A DNA stretch of 64,000 nucleotides from Thermoflavimicrobium dichotomicum (GTDB taxonomy: Bacteria; Bacillota; Bacilli; Thermoactinomycetales; Thermoactinomycetaceae), in assembly GCF_900114055.1 (NCBI RefSeq), contig NZ_FORR01000007.1:1-64000 (forward strand), written 5' to 3'. The translations under genes and the position numbers were made by a program. Below the pieces are notes generated by a model that worked only from the letters and a program-made list of their open reading frames with translations, did no database searches and was not told the origin of the DNA. Of the stretch, positions 6,596-15,953 are shown piece after piece; the first letter of the stretch is position 1; each line of letters opens with the position of its first letter.

Positions 6596-7756
6596 TTAAT
6601 CAATGAAAAAAATCTTCCTTAATGTCTTTTTGAAATTCGACCACATACTTGCTTTCTGGATGTCTTGTGTACTGATCAGCTCCAATTCTGCCACAGCACG
6701 TCCTTCTTTGCTGACCTGCACTTTTCCGAGAACCTGTCCTTTTTTGATCGGAGCTTCAATATTATTCCAGATAATCTGCTTATGATAAGACTTTGGGTCT
6801 TCCCCTTTGCGAATCAGAAGGCCAAGGGGGCGATTTGCCCGAAATTCTACCCACTCAGGTTTTCCTTTTGGCACTTGCTTTCGAGCAATGAGATCTCCTT
6901 TTTTGTATACCATGAGATTGGTATACTGATTAAATGCATAATCCAGCATTTGGGAGACTTCCTTGTTTCGAATCTTTGAATCCGGCTCGCCCATTACTAC
7001 AGCAATGACTTGCATATGATCCCGTTTGGCCGTTGCTGTCAGACAAAAGCGGGCTTCCGAAGTAAAGCCGGTTTTTAACCCATTTACCCCTGGATAAAAA
7101 CGAACCAGTTTATTGGTATTTACCAACCAAAATGGTTTGGGTGAGTTTTTGCGCAAATAATCCTCATAGATCCCCGTATACTTTGTAATCTCGGGATGCT
7201 TTAACAATTCACGGGACATGACCGCAATATCATGAGCGGAAGAATAATGATTGTCCGCTGGCAATCCATTGCTATTCTGAAAATGTGTATTCTTCAATCC
7301 CAGTTCAGCTGCACGCTTATTCATCAGTTCAACAAAATGTTCTTCTGTTCCGCCAATATGCTCAGCCATCGCAACAGCGGCATCATTCGCTGAAGCCACC
7401 GCAATGGCCTTGAGCATATCCTCCACACTCATTTCTTCCCCAGGCTCCAGGAAAATTTGCGAACCTCCCATCGTCGCTGCCTTTTCGCTCACTCGTACCT
7501 TGTCTTTCAGCGAAATTTTTCCCTGGTCGAGCGCTTCCATGATCAGTAACATGGTCATCACTTTGGTGATGCTGGCAGGCGGCAATTTCTCATGGCTGTT
7601 CTTCTCAAACAGGATCTTGCCTGAAAGTGCATCCATCAACACGGCAGAACGTGCCTGTGCAGCCAATTCCACTCCCGGTTCGGCAAAAACATGGAAGGGA
7701 CATAGGGCAAAAGCCACAAACCATACGACCAACATGATGCCGAAACGCTTCATCAT
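6596..7756 (-). CDS. dacF: D-alanyl-D-alanine carboxypeptidase (penicillin-binding protein DacF)
   Basis: A 386-residue serine DD-carboxypeptidase of the PBP5 type that trims peptidoglycan stem peptides in the forespore. A signal peptide (about 1-25) leads to SITK (Ser62, Lys65), SAN (Ser122-Asn124) and KTG in the text NGLKTGFT, the three active-site motifs. A C-terminal PBP5_C domain and an amphipathic basic end (KKTLRKIFF) suggest membrane association. A strong AGGAGGG precedes a double ATG; either may start the protein. Its place beside spoIIA is conserved, and in B. subtilis it is sigma-F dependent. Confidence 0.92.
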   Translation of the reverse strand: MMKRFGIMLVVWFVAFALCPFHVFAEPGVELAAQARSAVLMDALSGKILFEKNSHEKLPPASITKVMTMLLIMEALDQGKISLKDKVRVSEKAATMGGSQIFLEPGEEMSVEDMLKAIAVASANDAAVAMAEHIGGTEEHFVELMNKRAAELGLKNTHFQNSNGLPADNHYSSAHDIAVMSRELLKHPEITKYTGIYEDYLRKNSPKPFWLVNTNKLVRFYPGVNGLKTGFTSEARFCLTATAKRDHMQVIAVVMGEPDSKIRNKEVSQMLDYAFNQYTNLMVYKKGDLIARKQVPKGKPEWVEFRANRPLGLLIRKGEDPKSYHKQIIWNNIEAPIKKGQVLGKVQVSKEGRAVAELELISTQDIQKASMWSNFKKTLRKIFFID

Positions 7757-7801
7757 AATCCCTCCTATTCTTGTGTCATTAGTCTGAACGATTCGGAGGG
7801 A

Positions 7802-7830
7802 TATTATTCCAGCTTTTGTTTTTACTACAA
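7802..7830 (-). promoter_or_regulatory. Possible sigma-F promoter of dacF
   Basis: The minus strand carries TGGAATAATA (complement of 7802-7811), nine of ten matches to the sigma-F minus-10 GGnrAnAnTA. The minus-35 is poor (TTGTA/GTATT around 7826-7833). It is offered because dacF is a known sigma-F gene. Confidence 0.3.
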
Positions 7831-7899
7831 TACAATGGAGATGTTTAAAATCACTACTGTTAAACGTGAACGTGTAAAAATACAGATTCCATCTCCAAA

Positions 7900-8000
7900 A
7901 ACAAAAAATGCCGGAATTGCAAGAGGTTTAACACCCTCCTTTGTCCGACGCTCGCTCTCATCCCCATAGCTGAAGCTAAGGTTTTCTCGCTCGCAAGGAT
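7900..8000 (-). other. IS200/IS605-like end remnant (omega-RNA-like hairpin)
   Basis: On the minus strand a run with an AAAACC-hairpin-GGGGATGAGAGCGAGC layout recalls the 3' end of TnpB-associated guide RNA scaffolds in Bacillales. The hairpin is CCTTAGC-TTCA-GCTATGG (complement of 7964-7981, one mismatch). No tnpA or tnpB gene is present, so it would be a remnant or a non-autonomous element. It occupies part of the 472-base gap between the divergent dacF and PIG-L genes. The rest of that gap holds only AT-rich sequence and a small GGAGGAGA/TTCTCCT hairpin near 8096. From memory of the family only. Confidence 0.3.
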
Positions 8001-8228
8001 ATAAAGTCACATGTGACAGAAGCTGTCACCACAGGCTGATAAAAAATCTATTATTGAAAACAAAATAAAACCAGAATAGAAACCGTTTTCATAAGGAGGA
8101 GATTAGTTTTCTCCTGTTTATGCGTCATTTCTTCGATTCTCGTAATATTTTATATTTGAATAATGCTGCCCATTCTGTTTTCATAGAATTGTAACATTAT
8201 TTGTTATAAATTGAACTGGAGGTGTAAT

Positions 8229-10775
8229 ATGGCAGTTAGGAAGCCACGTTTTGGGATTTCTGTTTTGCTGGTGTTGCTACTGATTGTCAGTCTCGTGATT
8301 CCTGCTGGAGCATTTGCGCAGGTACAGGCAGCAGAGAAAGACGTGGAGTTATGGAAGGCGCTTTTGCCTCTGGATACGGTGGTCAGTTTCATGAACACGG
8401 GTGCACATCCAGATGATGAACAGAGTGCCTTGCTGGCCTACCTGTCTCTTGGAAAAGGCGTACGTTCGATCAGCCTGATCGCCAACAGGGGTGAGGGCGG
8501 ACAGAACGAGATCGGAAAAGAGCTTTTCAATGCCTTGGGGATGATTCGTACCCGGGAACTGGAAGAGGCAGCGAAGTTACTCAACTTGCATCTGATCCTG
8601 TTAAGTGAGAAGCCGGATGATCCCATCTTTGATTTCGGTTTCTCCAAGTCTCCTGAAGAGACCCTGCAAAAATGGGGAGAGGAAATCACCTATGAGCGAT
8701 TGATCCGCAGGATTCGGGAGACTCGCCCTGATATCGTCATGCCTTCATTTCTTGATGATCCGTCCCAGCATGGGCATCACCGTGCAATCAGTCAGTTAAC
8801 TCAAAAAGCATTTGAGGATGCAGCCAATCCAAAGGTTTTTCCGGAACACCTGAAGCGAGGACTGCAGCCATGGCAAGTGAAGAAGCTCTATCTGCCGGGG
8901 ACAGCCAGCACAACGACGCTGAAGTTCAACATTGGCGGAAAAGTGGATCCAGTCTATGGTCTTACCTATCCCCAATTGGGAGAAGAATCCCGAAAATACC
9001 ATAAATCACAAGGGATGGGCCGGGATCTTCCGGTTGCAGACTATTATGTTAACCTGCAACTGGCCAAGTCTGCAGTGGGGAAAATCGGAGCGGAACAGAC
9101 GATTTTCGATAACCTTCCCTATGACTTCCGAGAATACGGCGAGAAAGTAAAAGATAAGAAGACCAAAGTGAAGCTTTCCCAACTGCAGGCTCAGTATGAT
9201 GCGGCGATCAAAAGCTATCCAAACCATGTGAAAGTGACTCAAGAAGTGCAAAAGGCACTGAAGTCTACCCGTGAACTGATCAAGGATTTAAAAAAGCATC
9301 CTCTTGCGGGTGAACAACAGTCCGATCTATTGTATCGTCTTCAAGTGAAAGAAAAACAACTGGAGCATGCCAGTGCCGTTGCTTCCAGGGTAAAAGCATC
9401 ACTTGATGTAAGTGATGGTGTCTGGACACCTGGTTCTGCAAAAAATGTGACAATTCAAATCCAAAATGACAGCACGACCAACCTTGCAGATATTCAGGTA
9501 AAACCCGTTCTCGCAAATAAGGACTGGAAAGCAAAAATCAAGGCGTTTAAACACCATCTTGGCAATGGGGACAAGCTGACCATCTCTGCTGAGGTAAAGG
9601 CTCCCGCTAACAGCAACACTTTCTACGAACCTTACCAACCATCCGCTGTACAATTTGACGTGAGCTACAAGCTTTATGGGGAAACTGTCACTCAACGAGT
9701 ATCCGTGGATCCTCTGAAGCAAACGGTGGCCTTGCTTCCGGACTGGGGACTGTTGCTTACACCCGAATCCGGAATTGTCAATACAGAGAAAAAACCGGAT
9801 ACGAAAAAAGTGACCGTGCAAGTCACGAACTACCTACAGGGTCCAAGCAAAGGAACTCTGGAATTGCAGCTACCTGAAGGCTGGAAGGCAGAGCCGAGCA
9901 GTCAGTCGGTAGAGTTTCAAAAGTTTTTGGAAAGCAAGAATGTAACATTTACCATCACGACTTCTGCTGAGATCAGCGAGAAAAACTATGCAGTCCCAGT
10001 GGTAGCAAAAGTGAATGGCAAAACGTTCTCAAAGCAAGTACAAACCATCTCCTATCCTCATATAGGAAAAGTCTACTATGTTCGGGATGCCAAGGCCGGT
10101 TTTACGGGAGTATCTTTAAAATTCAATCCAAATCGAAAAATCGGCTATGTCGAAAGCGGTTTTGACAATGTGTCCAACGCTTTGAAAGAAGCTGGACTCA
10201 ATGTTCATTCTCTCACTGAAGCTGATCTGAAATCCGGAGATCTGAGCCAGTACGATACCATCGTCGTCGGAATCCGGGCTTACCTTTCCCGTAAAGATCT
10301 GTTGGAGAACAATCAACGCTTGCTCGACTATGTGAAAAACGGTGGCCATGTAGTGATGCAATACCATAAGCCAAGTGACAACTGGAAACAGGAGCTGGCT
10401 CCATACCCGCTGATCCCTGGAGATCCACCCATTAACTGGCGGGTAACCGATGAGAATGCACCGGTAACCTTCCTGGATCCAAACCATTCGATTATCAAAG
10501 GACCGAATCTCATCACCTCCAAAGACTTTGACAACTGGGTGCAGGAGCGGGCGGTATATTTCCCATCCACATGGGATGAGCAAAACTATAAACCACTCTT
10601 CTCCATGGCAGATCCGGGAGAAAAACCTTTCACTAGCGGGGTACTGGTAGCAAACTATGGAAAAGGTACCTACATCTATACCAGCCTGGTACTTTACCGT
10701 CAAATCCAATCACAAGTGCCTGGTGGTTATCGCCTGATGGTCAATCTCATTGAACATCCATATCAATCATCATGA
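8229..10775 (+). CDS. Secreted PIG-L (LmbE) family deacetylase, multidomain
   Basis: An 848-residue exported protein. After a signal peptide (cleavage near AFAQVQAA) the PIG-L catalytic fold begins with GAHPDDE (residues 58-64), which supplies zinc ligands and the catalytic Asp. QHGHHRA near residue 183 supplies the last ligand. PIG-L enzymes remove N-acetyl groups from sugars. The middle has two immunoglobulin-like (NEW3/CARDB-like) segments around 390-600. The C-terminal 200 residues resemble a ThuA/glutamine-amidotransferase-like fold (YDTIVVGIRAYLSRKDLLENN). The start at MAVRKPRF follows GGAGGTG. Substrate unknown, possibly a cell-wall or environmental glycan. It interrupts the usual dacF-pupG neighbourhood together with the InhA gene. 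Confidence 0.85.
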   Translation: MAVRKPRFGISVLLVLLLIVSLVIPAGAFAQVQAAEKDVELWKALLPLDTVVSFMNTGAHPDDEQSALLAYLSLGKGVRSISLIANRGEGGQNEIGKELFNALGMIRTRELEEAAKLLNLHLILLSEKPDDPIFDFGFSKSPEETLQKWGEEITYERLIRRIRETRPDIVMPSFLDDPSQHGHHRAISQLTQKAFEDAANPKVFPEHLKRGLQPWQVKKLYLPGTASTTTLKFNIGGKVDPVYGLTYPQLGEESRKYHKSQGMGRDLPVADYYVNLQLAKSAVGKIGAEQTIFDNLPYDFREYGEKVKDKKTKVKLSQLQAQYDAAIKSYPNHVKVTQEVQKALKSTRELIKDLKKHPLAGEQQSDLLYRLQVKEKQLEHASAVASRVKASLDVSDGVWTPGSAKNVTIQIQNDSTTNLADIQVKPVLANKDWKAKIKAFKHHLGNGDKLTISAEVKAPANSNTFYEPYQPSAVQFDVSYKLYGETVTQRVSVDPLKQTVALLPDWGLLLTPESGIVNTEKKPDTKKVTVQVTNYLQGPSKGTLELQLPEGWKAEPSSQSVEFQKFLESKNVTFTITTSAEISEKNYAVPVVAKVNGKTFSKQVQTISYPHIGKVYYVRDAKAGFTGVSLKFNPNRKIGYVESGFDNVSNALKEAGLNVHSLTEADLKSGDLSQYDTIVVGIRAYLSRKDLLENNQRLLDYVKNGGHVVMQYHKPSDNWKQELAPYPLIPGDPPINWRVTDENAPVTFLDPNHSIIKGPNLITSKDFDNWVQERAVYFPSTWDEQNYKPLFSMADPGEKPFTSGVLVANYGKGTYIYTSLVLYRQIQSQVPGGYRLMVNLIEHPYQSS

Positions 10776-10835
10776 CATAAAAAACCGGACTCCAAAGCTA
10801 GAGTCTCCATTCGTTAACCAAGTCTTATTTTAATG

Positions 10836-10878
10836 AAGGGCTTCTTTTCCGTTTCTCAACTGGAAAAGGAGCCCCTTT
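10836..10878. repeat. Palindromic repeat, family A, at the PIG-L/InhA convergence
   Basis: An imperfect stem of about 15 bp (10836-10850 with 10862-10878) contains the family text CAACTGGAAAAGGAGCCCC. It lies between two genes that converge, so it may act as a terminator for the plus-strand gene. Confidence 0.6.
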
Positions 10879-10931
10879 ATTTATACACTCCACCAAGGGT
10901 TACAAAGACCCAAATCCCATATTCTGCATTT

Positions 10932-10970
10932 AAAAAGAGCTGCTACCCCTTTCGCAGGGTAACAGCTTTT
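10932..10970 (-). terminator. Terminator of the InhA-type protease gene
   Basis: A stem of about 11 bp (GAGCTGCTACCC side with GGGTAACAGCTTTT side, two non-pairs) is followed on the minus strand by TTTTTAAAT. It lies about 20 bases beyond the stop. Confidence 0.75.
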
Positions 10971-10987
10971 GCACTTTTTCCTATTTT

Positions 10988-13258
10988 CTACTTCTTCGCT
11001 TTGGAAACTTCCACGACTGCTCCAGCGTTGCCCAGTACTTTCACCTGGATTTTCAAACCGAGTTTCGGTAACAGTTTTCCACCGCTTGGGTTGTAAGGCG
11101 TGGAATAATCATTGCGATCATCAAAGAGAGTCACACCTGGATAACCTGGATAATTGAGCGTTTTGCCATCTCTCGTGATGGAAATCGGTGTGGTCTTGAA
11201 TCCAAATGCTGCATCTTTGATTTGAACACGGGTTGTCCCTGGGGTATTGTCACTCCAGAAGATGCCTTGTTGATGTGAATCGACAACTCCCAGGAAGCCT
11301 TCACCTGGGTGGTTACCCGTTTGGTTATCTTCACCATAGCGTCCGTCATAATACCAGATGACGACACCTGGATCATAGGTGATCTTGTTACCGGCAAATC
11401 CGACTTGCTGCAGGCCTTTATCTACACCATTATGTGTACGGTACTCCACGAGATAGTAGTTGGGGAAATAAACAGGTGCACCATCAAATACCTTAAAGCC
11501 TTTCAATTCTAACTTGGCTTGTCCTTCTGCATCATCTGCAAATATTTCCTGGTCATTCGCCTTTACGGAGATGTTATCAATATAAGCTGCTTCCAGGGCT
11601 AATCCACCATCGGTTTGATACTGGAATTCGATGCGAATCTTTTTGCCTTTGAACTCAGAAAGGTCAACCGTTTGTTTTTCCCATTCTTTTTTGGTATCGG
11701 AATATATTTTAACCCGTTTTGGCTCTGTTCCATTTTCTTCATATACATTGATATACAGATAGTCATAATCTGTTTCAATATCTCGCCACAGATCAAAGGT
11801 TAGCGTAGCTGTATTTGCCTGGGTCAGATCAAGCACAGGCGTGATCATTCGATTATCGAGGTTATCACCTTTGCCTGAGAAATAGGATTTTTTACCTAAT
11901 GGTTGAGTTGGCGGAGCAAGCGGACGATCAGGCAAATCGATTTTCAGGATTTTTCCTTCGGAAGTATTGGCTACTGCTTCTTTCAGTGATAACAATTTTT
12001 TGCCTTTCAACTCTTCAAATTTGATCGTTTTTGGTGCTGGCCAGTTTCCGCCATAGGTTTGGTTAAAGAACAGTTTAGCCCATGGGCTGAATCCGGTAGG
12101 TTCTGTGCCTGGGATCTTGCCAGCCCAGCTACCATGAGACATGATGGACCAATCTTCTACCGGCGAGCCTGTACCCGAGTATGCGGTATCGTATTCATCT
12201 GGCAGCCCCAGGTTATGACCATACTCATGTGCAAATACACCAATCGCACCATCTTCTGGCTGAATAATATAGTCAAATGCTTTCAAATTCGTTCCTGGAA
12301 TTGGGGTTGGCTCAGGCAAAGTCCAACGATGGGACCAAATGGCATCTTCACCCTGTGCACCTCCACCGGCTTCTTCACCCATACCGGCATGAACGACAAA
12401 CAGGTTATCGAGTAAACCGTCAGACTCCATTACATTTCCATCCTGGTCCAAATCATAAGGGTCACGTTGATCATATTTTTGTTCGTTCCCTGCAATCTCT
12501 TTGCCGATGGTCGCCAGCGTTTCCTTGACCAACTCACGGGGTCTGGCATCTTTCATGCCACCTTCATGCCCACCATAATACTTCGCCGTTTCTTTGGCCT
12601 GAATCCACGGAGTCACTTTTCCATCTACAACCCAATAGCCAGCCGATTGTTCAAGGTAATACTGCTTGACCGTTTTTCCGTTTTTACCATCCGGCAGGGT
12701 AATTCCTTTATCTCCAAAGATGAGATTTTGATAATGAGCAGGGCTGTAATCCGAATACCAGTTATTTGTATCTTCTTTTTTAATCTGATTGTGCTTTACA
12801 TCTGAAAATTCGATTAATGCGACGACTCCGTTATCGACAAACTGCTTCTTCTTGATGGAAGAATATCTGTTTACCGCGTTTTCATCTGAAGCGTTGGCAA
12901 TTCGATCAGCCACTTTTTTCTTTAAAGCTTTTTTCGTTTTATACGCTTTTTTACCTGCTTTTGTACGTGTATCGATTCCATCTGTTGTCACAGAAGGAAC
13001 ACGATCCTTGTTTACATATGCTTTTAAAGCGTTTTCAATTTCCTTTGGAGATGGATTTTTGCTTAATTTTCCCTTTTTAATCAAGCTTTTAATAAGAGCT
13101 TCTTCATTAATGACTCCCCAGTCAACTTGGCCCAGACTTTGGCTTTTTTGAATACCTTGCGGTTTCTCTTCAGCAAGACCTTGCACTGGAACCATAACCA
13201 AGGCACCCAAGACCAAGGAAGTCGAGAGCAGACTGGCGATTCTCCTATTTCTCTTCAC
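10988..13258 (-). CDS. Immune inhibitor A-type metalloprotease (peptidase M6)
   Basis: A 756-residue secreted zinc protease. It has a signal peptide (about 1-30), a propeptide with basic stretches up to about residue 130, and then the M6 domain. The zinc site HEYGHNLGLPDEYD (His344, Glu345, His348) is complete. A C-terminal MAM/VEG-like beta domain (residues about 460-580) binds calcium or substrate in InhA relatives. InhA enzymes degrade host or environmental proteins and are often made late in growth. The start is GTG, with GGAGGAGA close by; the upstream in-frame ATG overlaps that site. A strong sigma-A promoter stands about 65 bases ahead. Confidence 0.9.
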   Translation of the reverse strand: MKRNRRIASLLSTSLVLGALVMVPVQGLAEEKPQGIQKSQSLGQVDWGVINEEALIKSLIKKGKLSKNPSPKEIENALKAYVNKDRVPSVTTDGIDTRTKAGKKAYKTKKALKKKVADRIANASDENAVNRYSSIKKKQFVDNGVVALIEFSDVKHNQIKKEDTNNWYSDYSPAHYQNLIFGDKGITLPDGKNGKTVKQYYLEQSAGYWVVDGKVTPWIQAKETAKYYGGHEGGMKDARPRELVKETLATIGKEIAGNEQKYDQRDPYDLDQDGNVMESDGLLDNLFVVHAGMGEEAGGGAQGEDAIWSHRWTLPEPTPIPGTNLKAFDYIIQPEDGAIGVFAHEYGHNLGLPDEYDTAYSGTGSPVEDWSIMSHGSWAGKIPGTEPTGFSPWAKLFFNQTYGGNWPAPKTIKFEELKGKKLLSLKEAVANTSEGKILKIDLPDRPLAPPTQPLGKKSYFSGKGDNLDNRMITPVLDLTQANTATLTFDLWRDIETDYDYLYINVYEENGTEPKRVKIYSDTKKEWEKQTVDLSEFKGKKIRIEFQYQTDGGLALEAAYIDNISVKANDQEIFADDAEGQAKLELKGFKVFDGAPVYFPNYYLVEYRTHNGVDKGLQQVGFAGNKITYDPGVVIWYYDGRYGEDNQTGNHPGEGFLGVVDSHQQGIFWSDNTPGTTRVQIKDAAFGFKTTPISITRDGKTLNYPGYPGVTLFDDRNDYSTPYNPSGGKLLPKLGLKIQVKVLGNAGAVVEVSKAKK

Positions 13259-13320
13259 TCTTTCTCCTCCCAACCAATCGATCCTTATATAGGTTGAAAT
13301 AATGCAAAAATGTCTTTATC

Positions 13321-13349
13321 ATTATAAAATAAATATATTAAATTGACAA
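13321..13349 (-). promoter_or_regulatory. Sigma-A promoter of the InhA-type gene
   Basis: On the minus strand TTGTCA (complement of 13344-13349), 17 bases, then TATAAT (complement of 13321-13326). Five of six and six of six consensus matches. The start codon lies about 60 bases downstream. Confidence 0.75.
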
Positions 13350-13474
13350 TATAGTGTTAACAATATTTTTTTATAGAAAGGTATAATTATATATATAAAC
13401 AGTTATTGTAAAAATTTTGTAAATGATAGATGTTGTTGGTTTCATATACAAACGATTTAAAAGGACTATACTGA

Positions 13475-13619
13475 AAATATGGATACGTTTCTCCTGCGCT
13501 TCGGGATGGGTTCCTTCCTCCGTGACGACTTCTGTACCATCACAGTCACTCCGTAAGGAACCCATCCCTCCGCTTTATATAAAGTTTTTCATTGGTGTTT
13601 CTTGGCAACATGAGGGTCG
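13475..13619. repeat. Intergenic repeat family B, copy 1
   Basis: About 105 bases, starting AAATATGGATACGTT, match the copy at 39583 with about seven differences. A further short match ends in CAACATGAGGGTC. The core is a 14-bp perfect inverted repeat, GGGATGGGTTCCTT (13503-13516) with AAGGAACCCATCCC (13555-13568), and inside it GTGAC with GTCAC. It lies in the 526-base gap between the InhA gene and pdp. Apart from this repeat, the InhA promoter and the pdp terminator, that gap shows nothing. Confidence 0.85.
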
Positions 13620-13724
13620 GAGCGATACTTCTTTGCAGAAAAGCTGTCGGAACGAGTCGGAAATACAGAGCGGATGCCCAAATCGATTTGTAACTCAGGG
13701 ACTTTTGAAATGACTTCTAAAAAA

Positions 13725-13775
13725 GAAAAAACCGTATTCCATAGTGAATACGGTCACATCGGAATACGGTTTTCT
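13725..13775 (-). terminator. Terminator of the nucleoside salvage operon
   Basis: Three copies of an ACCGTATTC-type arm can form alternative stems, the best being 13731-13740 with 13746-13754. On the minus strand TTTTTTC follows. It lies just past pdp. Confidence 0.8.
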
Positions 13776-13784
13776 GTCCTTTTC

Positions 13785-15110
13785 TTATAGCCGAATGGTC
13801 TCTGTTGGCGTAACAATAGCCCGAATGAGTTTAGGTGGTTGAGCAGGTCGGGTTTGAATCTCAATCGCTTGTAATAATCGCTGTGTCACTTCATTGACCA
13901 TTTCATTTCGGTTTACATATAAGGTAGCCAGCGGCTCGCCTTTTTTTACGGGATTGCCCACTTTTTTATGTAAAACAACGCCGACGGCATGATCGATTTG
14001 ATCTTCTTTGGTCGCACGTCCTGCTCCCAGTCGCATTGCACAAAGACCAATCTCTTCTGCCTGAATACGGTGGATATAACCTTCCTGTTCGGCACGTACG
14101 ACAATCTGTTCTTTGGCTTGTGGTAATAGCTCAGGGTGATCGACTTGATTTGGATCTCCATGTTGCCCTTGAACCATTTCTTTTAACTTGTTCAGTGCAC
14201 TGCCATCACGGATGCATTGCTCCAGAACCGCTCTCGCTTCTTCGGCTGTTTGTGCGCGTCCCGCCAGGCAAAGCATGTGACTGCCTAGAACCAGGGTTAA
14301 TTCGGTGAGATCCTCTGGTCCTTCCCCTTTCAGGGTATCAATCGCTTCCTTCACTTCCAGTGCATTTCCAACAGCGTAGCCCAGCGGTTGACTCATATCA
14401 CTGATCACAGCAATGGTATTTCTTCCTACCAGTTTGCCGATGCTTACCATCGCTTTTGCCAAGCGAATGGCATCTTCTTCCTCTTTCATAAAAGCGCCAT
14501 CTCCGGTTTTGACATCCAATACAATCGCATCAGCGCCTGTCGCAATTTTTTTACTCATAATGGAGCTGGCGATCAGCGGAATGGAATCGACGGTTCCGGT
14601 CACATCACGAAGTGCATACAATTTTTTATCTGCTGGCGTTAAGTTGGCTGTCTGACCGTTTACCGCCAATTGAATGCGATTCACCAGGTCCACAAATTCC
14701 TCGGTGGTCAATTCTGTCGAAAAACCTTGGAACGATTCCAATTTATCAATGGTTCCTCCCGTGTGGCCCAGACCACGTCCAGACATTTTGGCCACAGGTA
14801 CCCCTGCTGCCGCCACAAGGGGGCCAAGAATCAGGGTAGTCGTGTCTCCAACGCCACCTGTACTATGTTTATCGACTTTAATGCCTCGAATGGACGATAA
14901 ATCCACCTGATCACCAGAGCGAACCATCGCCATGGTCAAATCTGCGGTTTCCTGTTCATTCATTCCCTGAAAACAAACCGCCATGGCCCAAGCGGACATT
15001 TGGTAATCCGGGATGGTGCCATTGGTATAACCTTGAATCAGATACTCAATTTCTTCCTTGCTTAAAGCTTGTCCCTCTCTCTTCTTGCGAATAATCTCGA
15101 CTGTATTCAT
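13785..15110 (-). CDS. pdp: Pyrimidine-nucleoside phosphorylase
   Basis: A 441-residue enzyme that splits uridine, deoxyuridine and thymidine with phosphate. The family signature [21 protein letters not shown] is split over the text [10 protein letters not shown] (residues about 108-117), followed by the nucleoside phosphorylase lid and C-terminal domain. The start overlaps the stop of the purine nucleoside phosphorylase as ATGA, so it is the last gene of a deoB-pnp-pnp-pdp operon. The products, (deoxy)ribose-1-phosphates, are substrates of DeoB. In B. subtilis pdp sits elsewhere, with dra and nupC. Confidence 0.95.
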   Translation of the reverse strand: MNTVEIIRKKREGQALSKEEIEYLIQGYTNGTIPDYQMSAWAMAVCFQGMNEQETADLTMAMVRSGDQVDLSSIRGIKVDKHSTGGVGDTTTLILGPLVAAAGVPVAKMSGRGLGHTGGTIDKLESFQGFSTELTTEEFVDLVNRIQLAVNGQTANLTPADKKLYALRDVTGTVDSIPLIASSIMSKKIATGADAIVLDVKTGDGAFMKEEEDAIRLAKAMVSIGKLVGRNTIAVISDMSQPLGYAVGNALEVKEAIDTLKGEGPEDLTELTLVLGSHMLCLAGRAQTAEEARAVLEQCIRDGSALNKLKEMVQGQHGDPNQVDHPELLPQAKEQIVVRAEQEGYIHRIQAEEIGLCAMRLGAGRATKEDQIDHAVGVVLHKKVGNPVKKGEPLATLYVNRNEMVNEVTQRLLQAIEIQTRPAQPPKLIRAIVTPTETIRL

Positions 15111-15934
15111 GCCAGAGTAACCCCTCTCACGATAGCCTTCATCCATTTTTTGAATTGCGGTTTTGTCCGGTTCGCTACTTCAACCACCTGTTCGTGTGTC
15201 AAGGGTTCCAGCTCTTCACCAATCGCAATATCGGTAATGCAAGAAATGCCCAGTATCTTTAACCCTGCATGGCGGGCAGCGATAACCTCAGGCACAGTAG
15301 ACATGCCGATCGCATCTCCACCAAGCTCCCGCATCATGATCAGTTCAGCAGGTGTCAAATAGGTAGGGCCACTCACCCCAACATACACACCCTGTTGTAC
15401 TGCCAGCCCCAGTTCTTCCGCCATTCGCTTTGAAAATGCAATAAGTTCGGGGGTATATGCCGTAGACATATCAGGAAAGCGCAGACCTAACTCTTCCTCA
15501 TTGGGTCCAATCAGAGGATTTGAACCCGTCATATTGATATGATCCTCAATGAGCATCAAATCGCCAGGCTTGAAATTTTTATTCATGCCTCCTGCAGCAT
15601 TGGTAGCGATCAGCAGCTGAACTCCCAATTCTTTCATCACATAGACCGGAAAGACCACTTCCTGTTGCGTATATCCCTCATAGAAATGAAATCTCCCCCG
15701 CATGGCAACAACCGTTTTTCCTTCCAACTTTCCGATGACGAGCTGGCCGGCATGCCCTTCGACTGTAGATACCGGAAAATGAGGGATGTCCTGATATGAA
15801 ATCACGGTTGCTTCTTCAATCTCATCAGCCAGATCTCCCAGGCCAGAACCCAGGATCAAACCAATTTGTGGCCGATGAGCGATCAGGCTCTCAATTTTTG
15901 CCTTCGCTTCTCTGATCTGTTGCAGCTTGCTCAT
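15107..15934 (-). CDS. Purine nucleoside phosphorylase (second tandem copy)
   Basis: A 275-residue trimeric-type (PupG/PunA) enzyme cleaving inosine and guanosine to base and pentose-1-phosphate. Phosphate-site [12 protein letters not shown] and VEGHAGQLV, and purine-site ATNAAGG and [11 protein letters not shown], are present. It is 20 bases after its paralogue and overlaps pdp. The two copies align over their full length with many identical stretches. They differ in the purine-loop text (MTGSNPL here, LMFRNPL in the other), so specificity may have split. Confidence 0.92.
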   Translation of the reverse strand: MSKLQQIREAKAKIESLIAHRPQIGLILGSGLGDLADEIEEATVISYQDIPHFPVSTVEGHAGQLVIGKLEGKTVVAMRGRFHFYEGYTQQEVVFPVYVMKELGVQLLIATNAAGGMNKNFKPGDLMLIEDHINMTGSNPLIGPNEEELGLRFPDMSTAYTPELIAFSKRMAEELGLAVQQGVYVGVSGPTYLTPAELIMMRELGGDAIGMSTVPEVIAARHAGLKILGISCITDIAIGEELEPLTHEQVVEVANRTKPQFKKWMKAIVRGVTLA

Positions 15935-15953
15935 CTGGATTCACTCCCACCAT

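Noticed and set aside
7825-8010. Minus-strand 61-codon frame upstream of dacF
   Set aside because: It runs through the IS605-like remnant and has no RBS; treated as non-coding.
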